A DNA stretch of 64,000 nt from Purpureocillium takamizusanense. Lineage: Eukaryota; Ascomycota; Sordariomycetes; Hypocreales; Ophiocordycipitaceae. The notes below the pieces were generated by a model. That model had not been told where the DNA came from. It saw only the letters and a list, made by a program, of their open reading frames with translations, and ran no database searches. The position numbers and the translations under genes were made by a program. The stretch spans positions 744,001 through 808,000 of the forward strand of contig NC_063077.1 in NCBI RefSeq assembly GCF_022605165.1, read 5' to 3'. Shown piece by piece: positions 22,693 to 33,918 of the stretch (position 1 is the first letter of the stretch; every line of letters begins with the position of its first letter).

Positions 22693-24320
22693 CTACTCGG
22701 CCGGGTCCACGCTCTGCGGGTTGTGAAACACATCCTTCGGATCCCACACCTTCTTCACCTCGCGCAGCCGCGGCAGTTGGGCGCCCCAGTAAAACTCCTG
22801 CGCCGCCTCGCGCCCCAGCGTCCGGTCAATGTAGCCGGCGTACGTCGAGTTGGCTTTGGGCGCGCCCATGCGCACGCGGTCGTGCACGCCGTCGGCGAAC
22901 TCGCGCGTCGCCTTGGACAGGGCCGGCACGCCAATCACGTACGACTGGTACATGATGAGCTTGTCGCGGTGCGGGTACGCCGTGGCGGCCTCGGGCGTGT
23001 CCGCCATGGCGCCGCCCTCCGAGTTGAAGATGACGAACCACAGCAGCGTCCCCGCGTCCGCCTCCCCCATGTACCGGAAGAGCCCGTCGATGCTCGTCCG
23101 GTCCAGCATGTCCTCCTCGCGCAGCGCCAGCGACTTGCCGTAAAACGACGACGGTATCTCCCCCAGCGTCAGCCCGACCACCTCGGCGATGTGGCCCAGG
23201 CTGCCCAGCCAGTCCAGCAGCTTCAGGTCCAGCTTGCCGCCCGTGGGCAGCCGTCCCGCGATGCCCGTCGCCTCGTACTCGGCCTTGGTCCCGTAAAAGG
23301 TGCCCGTGATGAGCGCCCCGAGCGGCTCCGCGATGAAGAGCGTCGAGAAGCGCCGGTCCAGCTTGGGGTCGCCCGCCAGCGCCTGCCACTTGGCATACAC
23401 GGGCGCCATGTCCGCCTGCGATCCAAACGATATCTTGTACGTGTATTGCACCACCGAGCCCGGCGCCGGGTGCGTCTTGACCGTGAACCGTGTGATGACG
23501 CCAAACGACGCCCCCGCCCCCCGTAGCGCCCAGAAGAGATCCGAGTTCTCCCTCTCGCTCGCGTTCTTGATGGAACCGTCGGCCGTCACCACCTGTACCG
23601 AGAGGACGTGGTCGAGCGCGCTTCCCCACATGCGGGACATGGGACCGAGACCGCCCTGGGAGGGAGGGAGCCGTCAGTACTTGGGAGGCAACTCGGGCTG
23701 AGGGGGGAAAGCAGCGAGTATTCCATCGTACTGCGCCGCTCCAGCTGTCCTTCAACTTACAATCGTGGCGTGGCCGCCGATGCCCACCCCGGGACAGGTG
23801 CCGTGGGCTATGGCTCGGTTCCCGTTTTGCTGCAGCTTCTTGTCGAGGTCGCCGAGGCGGTATCCCGCGCCAAACGTCGCCTGCCACGACGCCCTGTCCA
23901 TGTGAAAGTCCTTGAGGTTGACGAGGTCGATCATGAGCTCGCCGTCCTCGCCGCCAAGCCCAAAGTTGCTGCACATGTCCCCCGTGTAAGCCGCGCGTCG
24001 CTTCGACCGTTAAACCTCCAAAACCGCCGCCTGCTGCGCTTTCAGCGCGCAAAAGAAGAAGAAACTCACGCATACGAGTGCCCCCCGGACTTGGCCTGCA
24101 CGTGGACATTGCTCTTGACGGCGCACTTGATGGCGCCGGAGACGTCCTCGGCCGTGCTGGGCTTGAAGACGGCAATGGGCGTCACCGGCACGTCGAGGTT
24201 ATACGGCTTGACCCAGGCGGCCTGGTACAGCGCGTCCGAGGGGAAGGCGACGCAGCCGAGGCGCCCATTACAGACGGTGCTGAGGCACTGCTGCAGGGGC
24301 GTGCTCTGCCCGTTGCCCAT
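22693..24320 (-). CDS. AA7-type FAD oxidase (gluco-/chito-oligosaccharide oxidase-like, BBE family)
   Basis: Three exons: 24320-24070, 23968-23761 and 23655-22693, with introns 23969-24069 and 23656-23760; 473 residues. It has an N-terminal FAD-binding PCMH domain and a C-terminal BBE segment (YWGAQLPRLREVKKVWDPKD). Two residues fit bicovalent flavin attachment: His81 in SGGHSYA and Cys142 in GTCPGVGIGGH. This pair is known from gluco-oligosaccharide oxidase and relatives, which oxidise the reducing end of oligosaccharides to lactones and make H2O2. The N-terminus MGNGQSTPLQQCL shows no clear signal peptide, though several AA7 enzymes are annotated from similar starts. The exact sugar (gluco-, cello- or chito-oligosaccharide) cannot be read from sequence. 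A role in secondary metabolism is a weaker alternative. Confidence 0.88.
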
Positions 24321-25510
24321 TTTTCTATTCCGTTTTTTTGTCGATGTCGACGGTGGTCGCGCGGACGACAAGGCACGAGAAAAAAAAGGAGCGGGGCGGA
24401 GGGAGGGAGTATCCGAGACGTTGACGCGCCGCGGCTTGAAGCGTTGCTGGACTGCGTTCCAGGAGAGGCGCGCGTGCGTGTCTTTGAAGTTTTTATTTCG
24501 GGCGGCCGCGCAACGGCGTGTGTAAAGGGGGCACGGCGCGGCACGGTGACCAAGCTGTGAGACGATGACTCTGGCGGCTTTCGAAAAAGTGTGTCACTGA
24601 TTCACGGGGACGGGCGCTTCAATGCGATTGTGAGAGCACAGACGATTGTTCCTTCTCGTCGTCGTCGTCGCCGTCGTCCTTGCCAACGACTTTAAGTATT
24701 ATAGCAGTACTACGGACGTACTAACCTGGTAGGAGTTTGGTACCAACTACTTCGTAAGTAATCGTCCTCGGGAAGCCCATTTTATTACCATCATTGCGAC
24801 GCCGACAGGAGACCAGGCCTCCAAGCCAGCCGACGGCGCATGTCCTTTATTGCCGCCAAGGGGGGGCTTGTCGACAGTGACATGCCGTGTCTGCAGCAAG
24901 CACATGGACAAGAAAGATCCTGGCTCGGCGGTACCGCCCATACGGGAAAGTGAAACGGGGGGTCGCATGCATGCACGCGCAAGCCGTCCCAGCCGGTTGG
25001 TTGAGTGAGTTCGGCGCAGGCTCAAGTTGGAGGTTTGACCTACTACTGGTTGGCGTTGGCCAGGTTTTTTTTCCCTCTCTCGCAAGCAAGGGCCAAGTCA
25101 AGATCTGGGCTGGTCTCACTCCAGCAGGGTCTCTCTTTCTTTCTTGATGAGCGGAGCAGGGTCTCGATGTCACGGCGGGTGGGCAACCCCCTCCCGCCGC
25201 AGTCGGTGGGCGATCCGTCATCTCTCTGGGGATGGGGACAAGGACGGGACGGGACCAAACAAGTCATCAGCAGAAAGAAGCCCGCAATTTTTTTGTAGGC
25301 CGTCGCTCATCTACCGAGCGGCGCGAGATGCTGCGTCGCATCGCGCGGCGATGGTCCGCCCCCGCGTGTCGTCTTTTTTTCGTTTACCGCCGTCACGAAC
25401 GGAACGACCCGAGGTCTGCTGCCCCCCCTTCTGCGTCTGCAGAGTCTGCAAGAGGCTGGCACGCGCACGCACGCGGCGGCGGCTTCATCTTCAAAGCGGG
25501 GGAGGAGCAG

Positions 25511-25562
25511 GAGGAGGAGGAGGAGGAGGAGGAGGAGGAGGAGGAGGAGGAGGAGGAGGAGG
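25511..25562. repeat. (GGA)n microsatellite, 52 bp
   Basis: This is the longest perfect triplet repeat in the window, followed by imperfect GGC/GGA triplets. It is open as poly-Glu or poly-Gly in frames that show no other coding signal. Confidence 0.9.
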
Positions 25563-26145
25563 CGGAGGCGGCGGCGCCTCGTCCGATCTTGTCCCCCCCC
25601 CCGGCGATGGGCTCATGTCGTGGACGCCCTCCACATGCTGTCGGAGGCGGGCGGGAGATTAGCTTTCAGGGGCCGTGCAGGAGCAGCATGACAAGCAGCG
25701 AGATCTGGGGGAAATCGGGGGCGGGCCAAGGCAAGCCACCAAAACGCTAAAGCAAGGCGCCCCCCCTTCAGTCAAGCCCAACGTGGAGAGGCACCTTTCT
25801 CGGACGAGGCCGCTGGTGATGTACACAGGATTTGCGGGACGGCCGATGTGTTTGCTCCGTCCCAGCTCAGACATGAACGAGGCGACCCATGTGACATCGC
25901 GGGCTGCAGGAGGTAGTAGCAGTCCTGCTTTATTGGTGCAGGGGCATATTGCTGGTTCATGCAGACGACCCGTCGCGACGGCAATTGGACAAGCAGGTTG
26001 CACCACAATACGGCTATACCGTGCGATACAATGCTTTTGTCTCGTCATGTTTCTGCCCTTTCGCGTTCGTGCTCGGCCAATGTCCTTCCTTGGCGGGGAG
26101 CATCCAGTACGGATGATATCCGTGTTACGAAGCACGTAAGTTACT

Positions 26146-26161
26146 TACGAAGTACTTCGTA
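26146..26161. repeat. perfect 16-bp palindrome TACGAAGTACTTCGTA
   Basis: The sequence equals its own reverse complement. Its half TACGAAGTAC recurs at several other intergenic sites in this window. Confidence 0.85.
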
Positions 26162-27401
26162 CTATGTAGCTAGAAAGCAGATTAAGACTTCGGCAGATGG
26201 GACCCCCGTGACCATTTCTTGTGCGACTCCGGCAAGGGCCCATCGTGGCGGCAGTAGGGGCCTTACCTCCTCGTCATGTCTTGGCCGGTATACCAGGCAG
26301 TTGGCGTCGCTCACGTGTATACTGTACTACCGCCACGCACTCACCAAATCAATTGCCATCGGCAGTTGCGCTGTATTCGTTTGGGGCGCCGGTGCTACAC
26401 ATGACCAATGTTACACAAGAGCGCAAACAGCCTGAGTGTTGGGCGTCTTTACCACAGCGTCACAACATGAACAGCGGCGGCAATCGCCTCATGTTCCCGT
26501 ATCATACATCAAAATGAGAAACCAAGTATACTGTACGTATGCCGCTGTTTAAGACAGTTGAGATTGTTTCCCCCCCCTTGTGAGTACTATGTATGTACTA
26601 TACGCGTTCGTGCCCTGGGGGGCGGCTCGCCTCACATCAGCAGATCGGTGGCCCACAACCAGCGTTGCGATGCATTGACGCTTTGCAACAACAGACTACG
26701 ACGGCAACCGGGTCGACGGAACGATCTTGATGCGGGGTGAACTGGTCTGTAAACGAGGGCATGGGGGCAGCCACAGGTCAGGACAAACGTGAGAGGAGAC
26801 CAGGGCTGGCCACAAGGAACATGACCAGGGCGTGCAAGGATACATGAAGACTGGGCGTCCGTGCCATGGACAGCGCGCGCACATCGCAGGCCACAACGAC
26901 GCCCGCATGACGCTCAGATCTGCCACAGGCGACGGGTGCCGACGTTGACGCGGATCAAAGTCTGCGGTGACGACGAGGACACGGAGACTGTGATTTTTCA
27001 GCGCCGACTCTTGCAGACGCCATTATGGCTATATTAGTTTACGGTGTGCTGTCTCATGGGTATAAAAAAACAGTGTCGCCTGAAAACCTTGCTATGCCAC
27101 CGGGTGTTGCCGAGTCCAGTCTGCAGCGGCCCTGGTCATCATGCTCCATCCATCACTGATCTCGTCCGGAAACCCTCCCGACGTATCCTCCCCCCAGGTC
27201 AAGCACGGACCTATATCATCACCGTACATGTACCATGGCGCCGCACATCTTCCCCGTGCTCGACCTTTCCCGTCCAGGCGACCTGCCATGCATGCGTTGT
27301 GTGTCTATTCCAGATCGTCGGCGTGCCCCTCTGCCACACTAGCCTCCATCGAGGCCGAATGCAACCCCCAGGGGCTGCCCAACCCGCCCGCTTCGCAAAT
27401 G

Positions 27402-29130
27402 CTACCGTACCCTCCGTACTTCGGCCCCGGTAGACGACTTGACATCTGTGGACTTGACGTCCTGAAACAACGGACTGCGAGAGTCGACCTTTGTCACGTT
27501 GAGCGGTGGAAGCAGCGTCAGCGTCGAGACGTGCGTGTGGTCGCTGGCCCCGGCCGAGGATCCTGGGGGGTTCATCATCTCGTGGCCGGTGTCGTCGTTG
27601 TTGCCCGCCGCCGCCGCCGCCGTCTCTCCAGACGCCGACTCGTGATGCGTCCGCGACTTGGACATGGACGACGTGATGGTCCCGAGCATCCGTGGGAACA
27701 GCCGCAGCAGCATGAGGCGCACGGCGGGCAGGCTGGTGCAGATGATGCCCGTGTTGATCTCGATGGTGGACCACAGGACCAGCAGCCACTGGTCCCACGT
27801 CGGGTTCGTCGTGTTGGCAAACGTCTTGAGGGAGTTGAGTCGGAGGATCGATATGAGCGTCACCCTGCGGATGAGAATGGGTTAGTCTAGTCCATACTTG
27901 CTTGTGCTTGCTTCCCCGTTCCTGTTCAGGGGCACGGGAGTTTCGGGTCAAGGACTGGCTGATGATATCCTGTGCATGGACTTACAACGCGCCTGTGAGA
28001 AACATGATTCCCGCCACGACCTTTTTCCTCCTCTCCAGTTGCAGCTTGCGCAGCTGAAAGATGGGTATCGCCAGCAGCCAAATGTCAATGGCAACGCCGA
28101 GAACGGCATTCACCCAGCCCGACGCATGCACGTTGATGCAGGTGCCCCTTGGATCCGAATCGAGGTCGAACCTCTTCCAGTAAAAGTCGGGCTTGGTGCA
28201 CTGCACCGCGTCCTTGATCACAAACGCCAGCCCGAAGACGACCTGGAACGCGGCCGTCGCCCACAGCATGCGGCGCACGCCGGCGCCGGGGAAGATGGCC
28301 AGGTAGAAGAGCGACAGCGCCAGCTTCACCATGGCCATGAGCGCAATGTACATGATCTCAGCCAGGTAGAAGAACAGGCCAAAGGCCACCATGCCCTCGG
28401 GGCTCAGCGTCCATATGTCCCGCCCCAGGCCGTTGGCCGTGAGCCCCAGCGAGAGGAGCAGCACGCTGGCCAGGCCGACGGGCAGCGTCGCGAGGATGAC
28501 CCAGTCGTCCGGGGTGAAGCAGCGGGCGGAGCTGACGAAGCGCTTGAAGACGAGGCGCGCGAGGGCTATGCCGCCCGTGGCCATGCCGAGCCCGACGTTG
28601 ATGTAGTTGAACGTGCCGACGCGGGTGCGCGTTGTGGACGCGCCGCAGGCGACTTCGACGACTCTCCGGGCAGCTGGGGGTTGTTGTTTTCAGCAAAGGG
28701 GGGTTACAATATTGCGGTGGTGGGAAGAGAGTGGAAAGAGAGTCCCGACGTACATATTGCTTCGGCAAAGGTGCAGGCGGCCAAGGAACAGTCCATGACC
28801 TGTTTGCTCGAGATGCTGTCGCAAAGACACGCCTCGTCGGCGAGGTCGCACGGCGAGGATAGGCAGTCAAGCTGCGCAAACGACATCAGTTGCCGCTCTC
28901 TCTTCGAGGAACATGTGAAATCAAGTCGCGCCCGGGATGTTTCCTACCGCACATGCCGGAACACCCCTCGTGACGTTGACTAGGGAAGAGTCTCGCGGTG
29001 CCACCAGATGTGACAGTGCTTCATGTTCCGTCCAAGCAGAGTTCCCGCCGGCGGCGACGACGACGCCCAGCATCGGCGCCGCCACGAGAACGAGCGCCGA
29101 GGTCAGCATCACAGCGGCATCACCGAACAC
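27402..29130 (-). CDS. CFEM-domain seven-transmembrane receptor (PTH11-like)
   Basis: Four exons: 29130-28948, 28871-28754, 28673-27986 and 27864-27402, with introns of 76, 80 and 121 bp; 483 residues. The N-terminus is a hydrophobic signal peptide. A CFEM domain follows with eight cysteines at 60, 64, 69, 76, 78, 89, 94 and 110; the spacing fits the CFEM consensus, with Asp73 before Cys76. Seven hydrophobic helices follow, beginning at TFNYINVGLGMATGG and ending near LWSTIEINTGIICTSLPAVR, then a Ser/Thr-rich cytoplasmic tail. PTH11-type receptors sense surface and nutrient cues in pathogenic fungi, and the CFEM subset is specific to ascomycetes. The splice assignment is supported by phase continuity and by joining the CFEM cysteines into one domain. 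The ligand is unknown. Confidence 0.88.
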
Positions 29131-31462
29131 AACTCATACTTGGTGTAGTCGAGCGCGGAAGTGTCGAGACCAGCGACAATGATGACGAGAGTAATAAAGG
29201 GGAATGGGGGCAGGGTTGCCCACGCGACGCGACAGCGTATACAGGTATCAACGTCGATGCACGAGGCGCAGCAGCAATAGAATCTCCACGTCAAAGTTTA
29301 CTCGCTCGTCGGCGAACACTCGCAGCCGGGGCCGGGTCGTCGGTAGAGGGCACATCCGCGCGCTATGTATACCTGATGTGTGTTTGCCCCGAACGGATGG
29401 CCTCCTAGACACGCGGCTGCTGCTGTGGTCCCCGGGGTCAACCTTGGGAACCCTCAATCACCCCATCCATAAGCGAGGGGATCTGTCATCCAGCCCTGGC
29501 CGCAGCTCATCATCAGGGAACAAGGTTGCAAATGCCGGCGGGCGCCCCTCCATGTTTCCCCTGGACTGTGGTGTGTGGTGCTGCCTGCTCATAACGCCGG
29601 TTAGCGGTTTGACCGCCGCTGGTGCTTTCGCACAGGCCGCTGCTCCCGGCACCGGCAGCCGGCTTTGCAAGGGTCTGCCAGGCATGTATGTTGGGTGGGA
29701 GAGAGGAGGACGAGGAATGTGAGAGGGTGCCGGTGGGGACGGAGATGGGGGGAGATTCGTTGATGAGAGCGTGCTTGCTACTTCGAGACGTAGTTGCGAG
29801 TGGCGTCGACGGATCAGCGGGATAGCGGGCTCCCCTCTCGACCCCGGGACCCGGACCGCTGCTGTGGGGTCAATGTGCGATTGAGTAAGGGTGGCTGTTG
29901 TGAACTGGTGGCCATCACACGGAGCTAACTCTGGCACGATCCGGCGGCCCGAGAGATTGAAAAGAGAGCATTGGCAAAAGGCTCGGGGGTTGAGACGCCT
30001 CTAGCAAGACTAAGGGGCATCATCCCTCGTCCGTCAATGGAACAGCATAGGAAGTCGACACGCAAGAGCGTTGGCATTTCCAGTGATGCTCTTCAATGGC
30101 CGAATGACTCCACTAGTTGACTTGTTATGTAGGTGCCTGTCGTGGGGGCATCAATGGGCAGGTTGTACTACCGAACTGCCGCCAACATGATCGCAGACCG
30201 GACCAACTCACTTACTCGTTGGTTTCGACATTCGAGACTACTATTACTTGAGACGGGGGAAACTGTCTGCGAGCAGAGCACCACATCGCGTGCTCAACTC
30301 GGGAAGGTGATGCAACCTGACAGTCACACACACACACAGACGGCTTGCGCAGGTCCGTACCAGGTATTGCTGTAATGCATACAGTACGTGGATGGATTGC
30401 CTGGTGGGAGCCGGATCGCCGACATGGACTTGGTGATTCGCGCATGGATGGGTGATTAGGGGTAACAAGGCCCCCTCGGTGTCTCACAGTCGGCGAGCGA
30501 TTGACGGGCCTGTGCTTCAGATAACCGGCATGCCGAACACTGCCTCCCAAACCCCAACCCCGCTTTCTGTGTTAGGCGAGAGTGTGTTTGGAACAAGTAG
30601 CGGACCGGGCCGGTTGTTGGTGTTGATAAGGACCAAACCGTCCGGCGACTCCATCTCCGGGCTCGGGCCTCAAGTGCTCTTGCCGGAGACGCGCGGGCGG
30701 GCAAGGCGACACCATCCCCACCTCGCCAAAGGTTCATGATGCTATACTTGAGCCCTTACCCCCCTACTGGACAGTGGCTGAATACCAAAGACCAAGTTAC
30801 CAAGTTAGTACGGAGGCGACTCAGTCTGTGCGCAAACTCAAATACCCAACACACATAACCGCTCGGTGTCGTGACACAACGAACTATGCCACTCTCAGAT
30901 ATGTAGTAGTTGGTGGCTCCGTACGTGATGAGCCCACCGCACGTTTGTTTGGTTTCACCATGGACTTGGCAGTTTGACAGCTCGCAAGCAGCTTTTCCTT
31001 GCATTTTACCACATCCTTGGCGCCTAGGTCTGCATTGTGCTGTCACGGCTTTCACAAATCTGCCGGAAGATCAATCCATCACGTCTTAGAATAGCAGCAA
31101 GAAGGAAGGACACGGGAGATTACACGAAGAGGCGTGTTGAACTATCGCCTTGGGCGCAAGGACGGGCTACCGAGCACTGAGTGGCAGCTCTCATCGGCAG
31201 TTTGTTTCCGTCGCGACGAGACACGACATCCGCAGGTCGGCAATCGCACGTAGATCAATGCCTGCTGCTGATCTCATGGACTGCTACTGTGGTGGCCAGA
31301 ACACAGTTCACATACTACATTAAACCCTTCCGGCCATTTATTACTTTGTACGTGCCAAGATCAAGGTTTGATTGATGTGACCACCCGCCTCCACAAGCTG
31401 AGAGTTGCTTTGACCAATTCTTATCAACTGCCGTCATCTTTCATTACAACACCCCATTTTCT
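29131..31462. other. intergenic region between two minus-strand genes
   Basis: No gene recognised on either strand. It should contain the promoter of the CFEM receptor next to 29131 and the 3' UTR of the catalase next to 31462. Open frames here are short and Pro/Ser-rich. Confidence 0.5.
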
Positions 31463-33827
31463 TCAGTACGCCACCTGTGTACTCAACCCGTCCAACTCCC
31501 GCTGGAAGCACCGGTGCTGGGCTACAGACGTGACAAACTTGTCGAGGAACCCCTTGGCATTCTTCGCCGCGCCAACCACCTCACCCAGACCCTCGGGCTT
31601 CACGTCCTTGAGCGTCACCACGCCGTAGCTCTCGACGGCCTCGGCGCCCGAGGAGATGGTCACGCCCGGCAGCTGGAAGGCCTTTTCGAGTAGGGCCACG
31701 GCCTCGCCCGTCGCCGCCACCGTCTTGAGGTGCCCAAACGCCTCGCGCACCCAGTGCATGGCGCGGCCGCTCTTGAGCAGCGTCTCCGTCGACTTGCTCC
31801 CGCCTGGGATGAAGAGCGCGTCGAACATGGTGCTCCGCTGTCCTTCGAGGTGGTGGTCGGGCGTCACGCCTGTCATGCCGCCGGAGGAGGAGGAGGAGGC
31901 GTCCTCGCCCGCCGCGAAGATAAGGGAGCGCCGCGTGCCGATGATGACGGGCGTCGCCTTGGCGGCCTCGAGGGCGCTCAGCATGGCTTTAAAGGCCCCG
32001 CCGTCGTACCCGTCGGCGATGATGATGGCGATGCGGCGCGACGCAATGGTCGGCTTCTCGGGCGCAAAATCGGCCTGGCTCAGGCCCTTGGCCTTGCGTC
32101 CGTGGTTCTGCCTGCCGGCCTTTTCGGGCTTCTTGCCGCCGACCATGTCGGCGACGGTCTGCGCGAGGCCCAGGTCGATGTCGGCGAGCCGCTGCGTCAG
32201 GCGCTCGTACACGATGGCCTCGTCGCAGTGGTCAAGTTCAAAGGACAGGGCGGCGATGAGGTGGCTCCTCTCGACCTCGTTGAGGGAGTTGAAGAAGAGC
32301 TGCGCTTGGGAGACGTGGTCCCTGAACTTGGCGCTCCTGGCGCGCTCCTTGATGCCGGCCACCTGTTGCGGGTAGTCGACGTAGCCGCCCTCGGCCTCGG
32401 TAGCGGGCGGCTGGGCGTCGAAGCGGTTCGGCCAGTAGTTGACCTTGCCCTTGGAGGTGGTGTGCCGCATGGCGCCGTCGCGGTTAAAGTTCATGACGGG
32501 GCAGACGGGCTTGTTGATGGGCAGCTCCTGCCAGTTGATGCCGAGGCGGCTGAGCTGCGTGTCGAGGTAGGAAAAGTTGCGGCCCTGCAGCAGGGGGTCG
32601 TCGGAGAAGCCGATGCCGGGCACGATGTGGCTGGTGCAAAAGGCGATTTGCTCCGTCTGGGTAAAGTACTCGTCGACGTTGCGGTTGAGCTCGAGCTCGC
32701 CGATGCAGCGCACGGGGACGAGGTCCTCGGGCCAGAGCTTTGTGGCGTCGAGGACGTCAAAGTCGAAGTCGTGCTCGCGCGACTCGGGGATGGTCTGGAT
32801 GCCAAACTTCCACCTGGGGAAGACGCCGTTGTCGATGGCCTCGATGAGGTCCTTGCGGTGGAAGTCGGGGTCCTGGCCCGCGATCTTGAAGGCCTCGTCC
32901 CAGACGAGCGAGTGGACGCCGAGCTCCGGGGTGAAGTGGAACTTGACAAAGTGCCGCTCGCCCCCGTCGTTGATGAGCGTGTACGTGTTGACGCCGAAGC
33001 CCTGCATCATGCGGTAGGAGCGCGGGATGGCGCGGTCCGACATGGTCCACATGTACATGTGCGTGGCCTCGGAGTGCCCGTACACGAAGTCCCAGAAGTT
33101 GTTGTGCGCCGACTGCGCCTGCGGCACCTCGTTGTGCGGCTCCGGCTTGCCCGCGTGGATGAGGTCGGGGAACTTGATGGCGTCCTGGATGAAGAAGACG
33201 GGCATGTTGTTGCCCACAATGTCCCAGTTGCCCTCGTCCGTGTACATCTTGACGGCGAACCCGCGCACGTCGCGCACCGTGTCGGCCGACCCGCGGCTGC
33301 CCAGCACCGTCGAGAAGCGCACGAAGAGCGGCGTCGACCGCGACGTGTCGGTGAGGATGCCCGCGCTCGTCACGTCGGCGGCCGACTCGTGCAGGCGGAA
33401 CGTGCCAAAGGCGCCGGCGCCGCGGGCGTGGACGACGCGCTCTGGGATGCGTTCATGGTCGAAGCGATGGATCTAGAAAGCGGTCTTTCGGTAAGCAACT
33501 GTTGATGTTTGCTTCATGAGAGAGACGTGCTGCCAACATGCTTCATGTTGGGATCAAACATGGCCATAGCAGCGAGGCGCCGCCATGGATGCAAAGGGGA
33601 GGGAGAGAGGGAGAGCTGACCTTTTCGCGACCAAACCCGTCCTCGAGGAGCATCGGCCCCGTCTTGTCCTTGCCGTTGACCTTGAGCCAGTCATCCGTGT
33701 TGCTTTGCTTGGTGCCAAAGTCGGACGTGATGCGCGTGTCCTTGGTCGGCTCGACGGTGTCCCTGGCCAGATTTTGCGCCTTGACGTCCTGGGAACCCAT
33801 GACTGCAGATTTGACGTACTGGGCCAT
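31463..33827 (-). CDS. large-subunit catalase with C-terminal DJ-1/PfpI-like domain
   Basis: Two exons: 33827-33621 and 33472-31463, with one 148-bp intron; 738 residues. Catalytic His84 (RVVHARGAGAFG), Asn157 (IVGNNMPVFF) and the heme-ligand Tyr371 (NFSYLDTQL) are all present at the spacing of large catalases such as E. coli KatE. After the beta-barrel and helical domains, a flavodoxin/DJ-1-like domain runs from about residue 546 to the end; a Ser-rich loop is inserted in it. The start MAQYVKSAVMGSQDVKAQN has no signal peptide, so this resembles the conidial/intracellular class (A. nidulans CatA, N. crassa CAT-1) more than the secreted class. It disproportionates H2O2. A P450 gene is divergent 2.7 kb away. 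Confidence 0.95.
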
Positions 33828-33910
33828 CTTTCTGTTGCCTAAAATGATTACGACGGACTGAGCGGTATCCCTATCCTGCGTCTTTGCGCGCCACCGCCCC
33901 GGCCGCCTGC

Positions 33911-33918
33911 ATTTTATA
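33911..33918 (-). promoter_or_regulatory. TATA-like box of the catalase gene
   Basis: TATAAAAT on the minus strand, about 85 bp before the catalase ATG at 33827, in an otherwise GC-rich sequence. Confidence 0.45.

Larger units (their letters stand above)
24321..27401. other. intergenic region with triplet repeats
   Basis: No gene recognised. It holds a GTC/CGT tract near 24656-24680, a long GGA tract at 25511-25562, a TACTTCGTA element at 24748-24756 and a 16-bp perfect palindrome at 26146-26161. Its left end should contain the promoter of the oxidase. Its right end is the 3' flank of the receptor gene. Confidence 0.5.

Noticed and set aside
22826..24175. 449-residue minus-strand frame overlapping the AA7 oxidase
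   Set aside because: It is a shifted reading of the same strand that crosses both introns. The oxidase frame carries the FAD and BBE motifs.
25511..25562. Poly-Glu/poly-Gly coding potential of the GGA tract
   Set aside because: The open frames exist only because of the repeat; flanks show no protein-like sequence or splice support.
31730..33505. 591-residue open frame on the plus strand, antisense to catalase
   Set aside because: It mirrors the GC-rich codon bias of the catalase exon, is Val/Asp/Glu/Arg-rich and has no recognisable domain, while the catalase frame has all catalytic residues.
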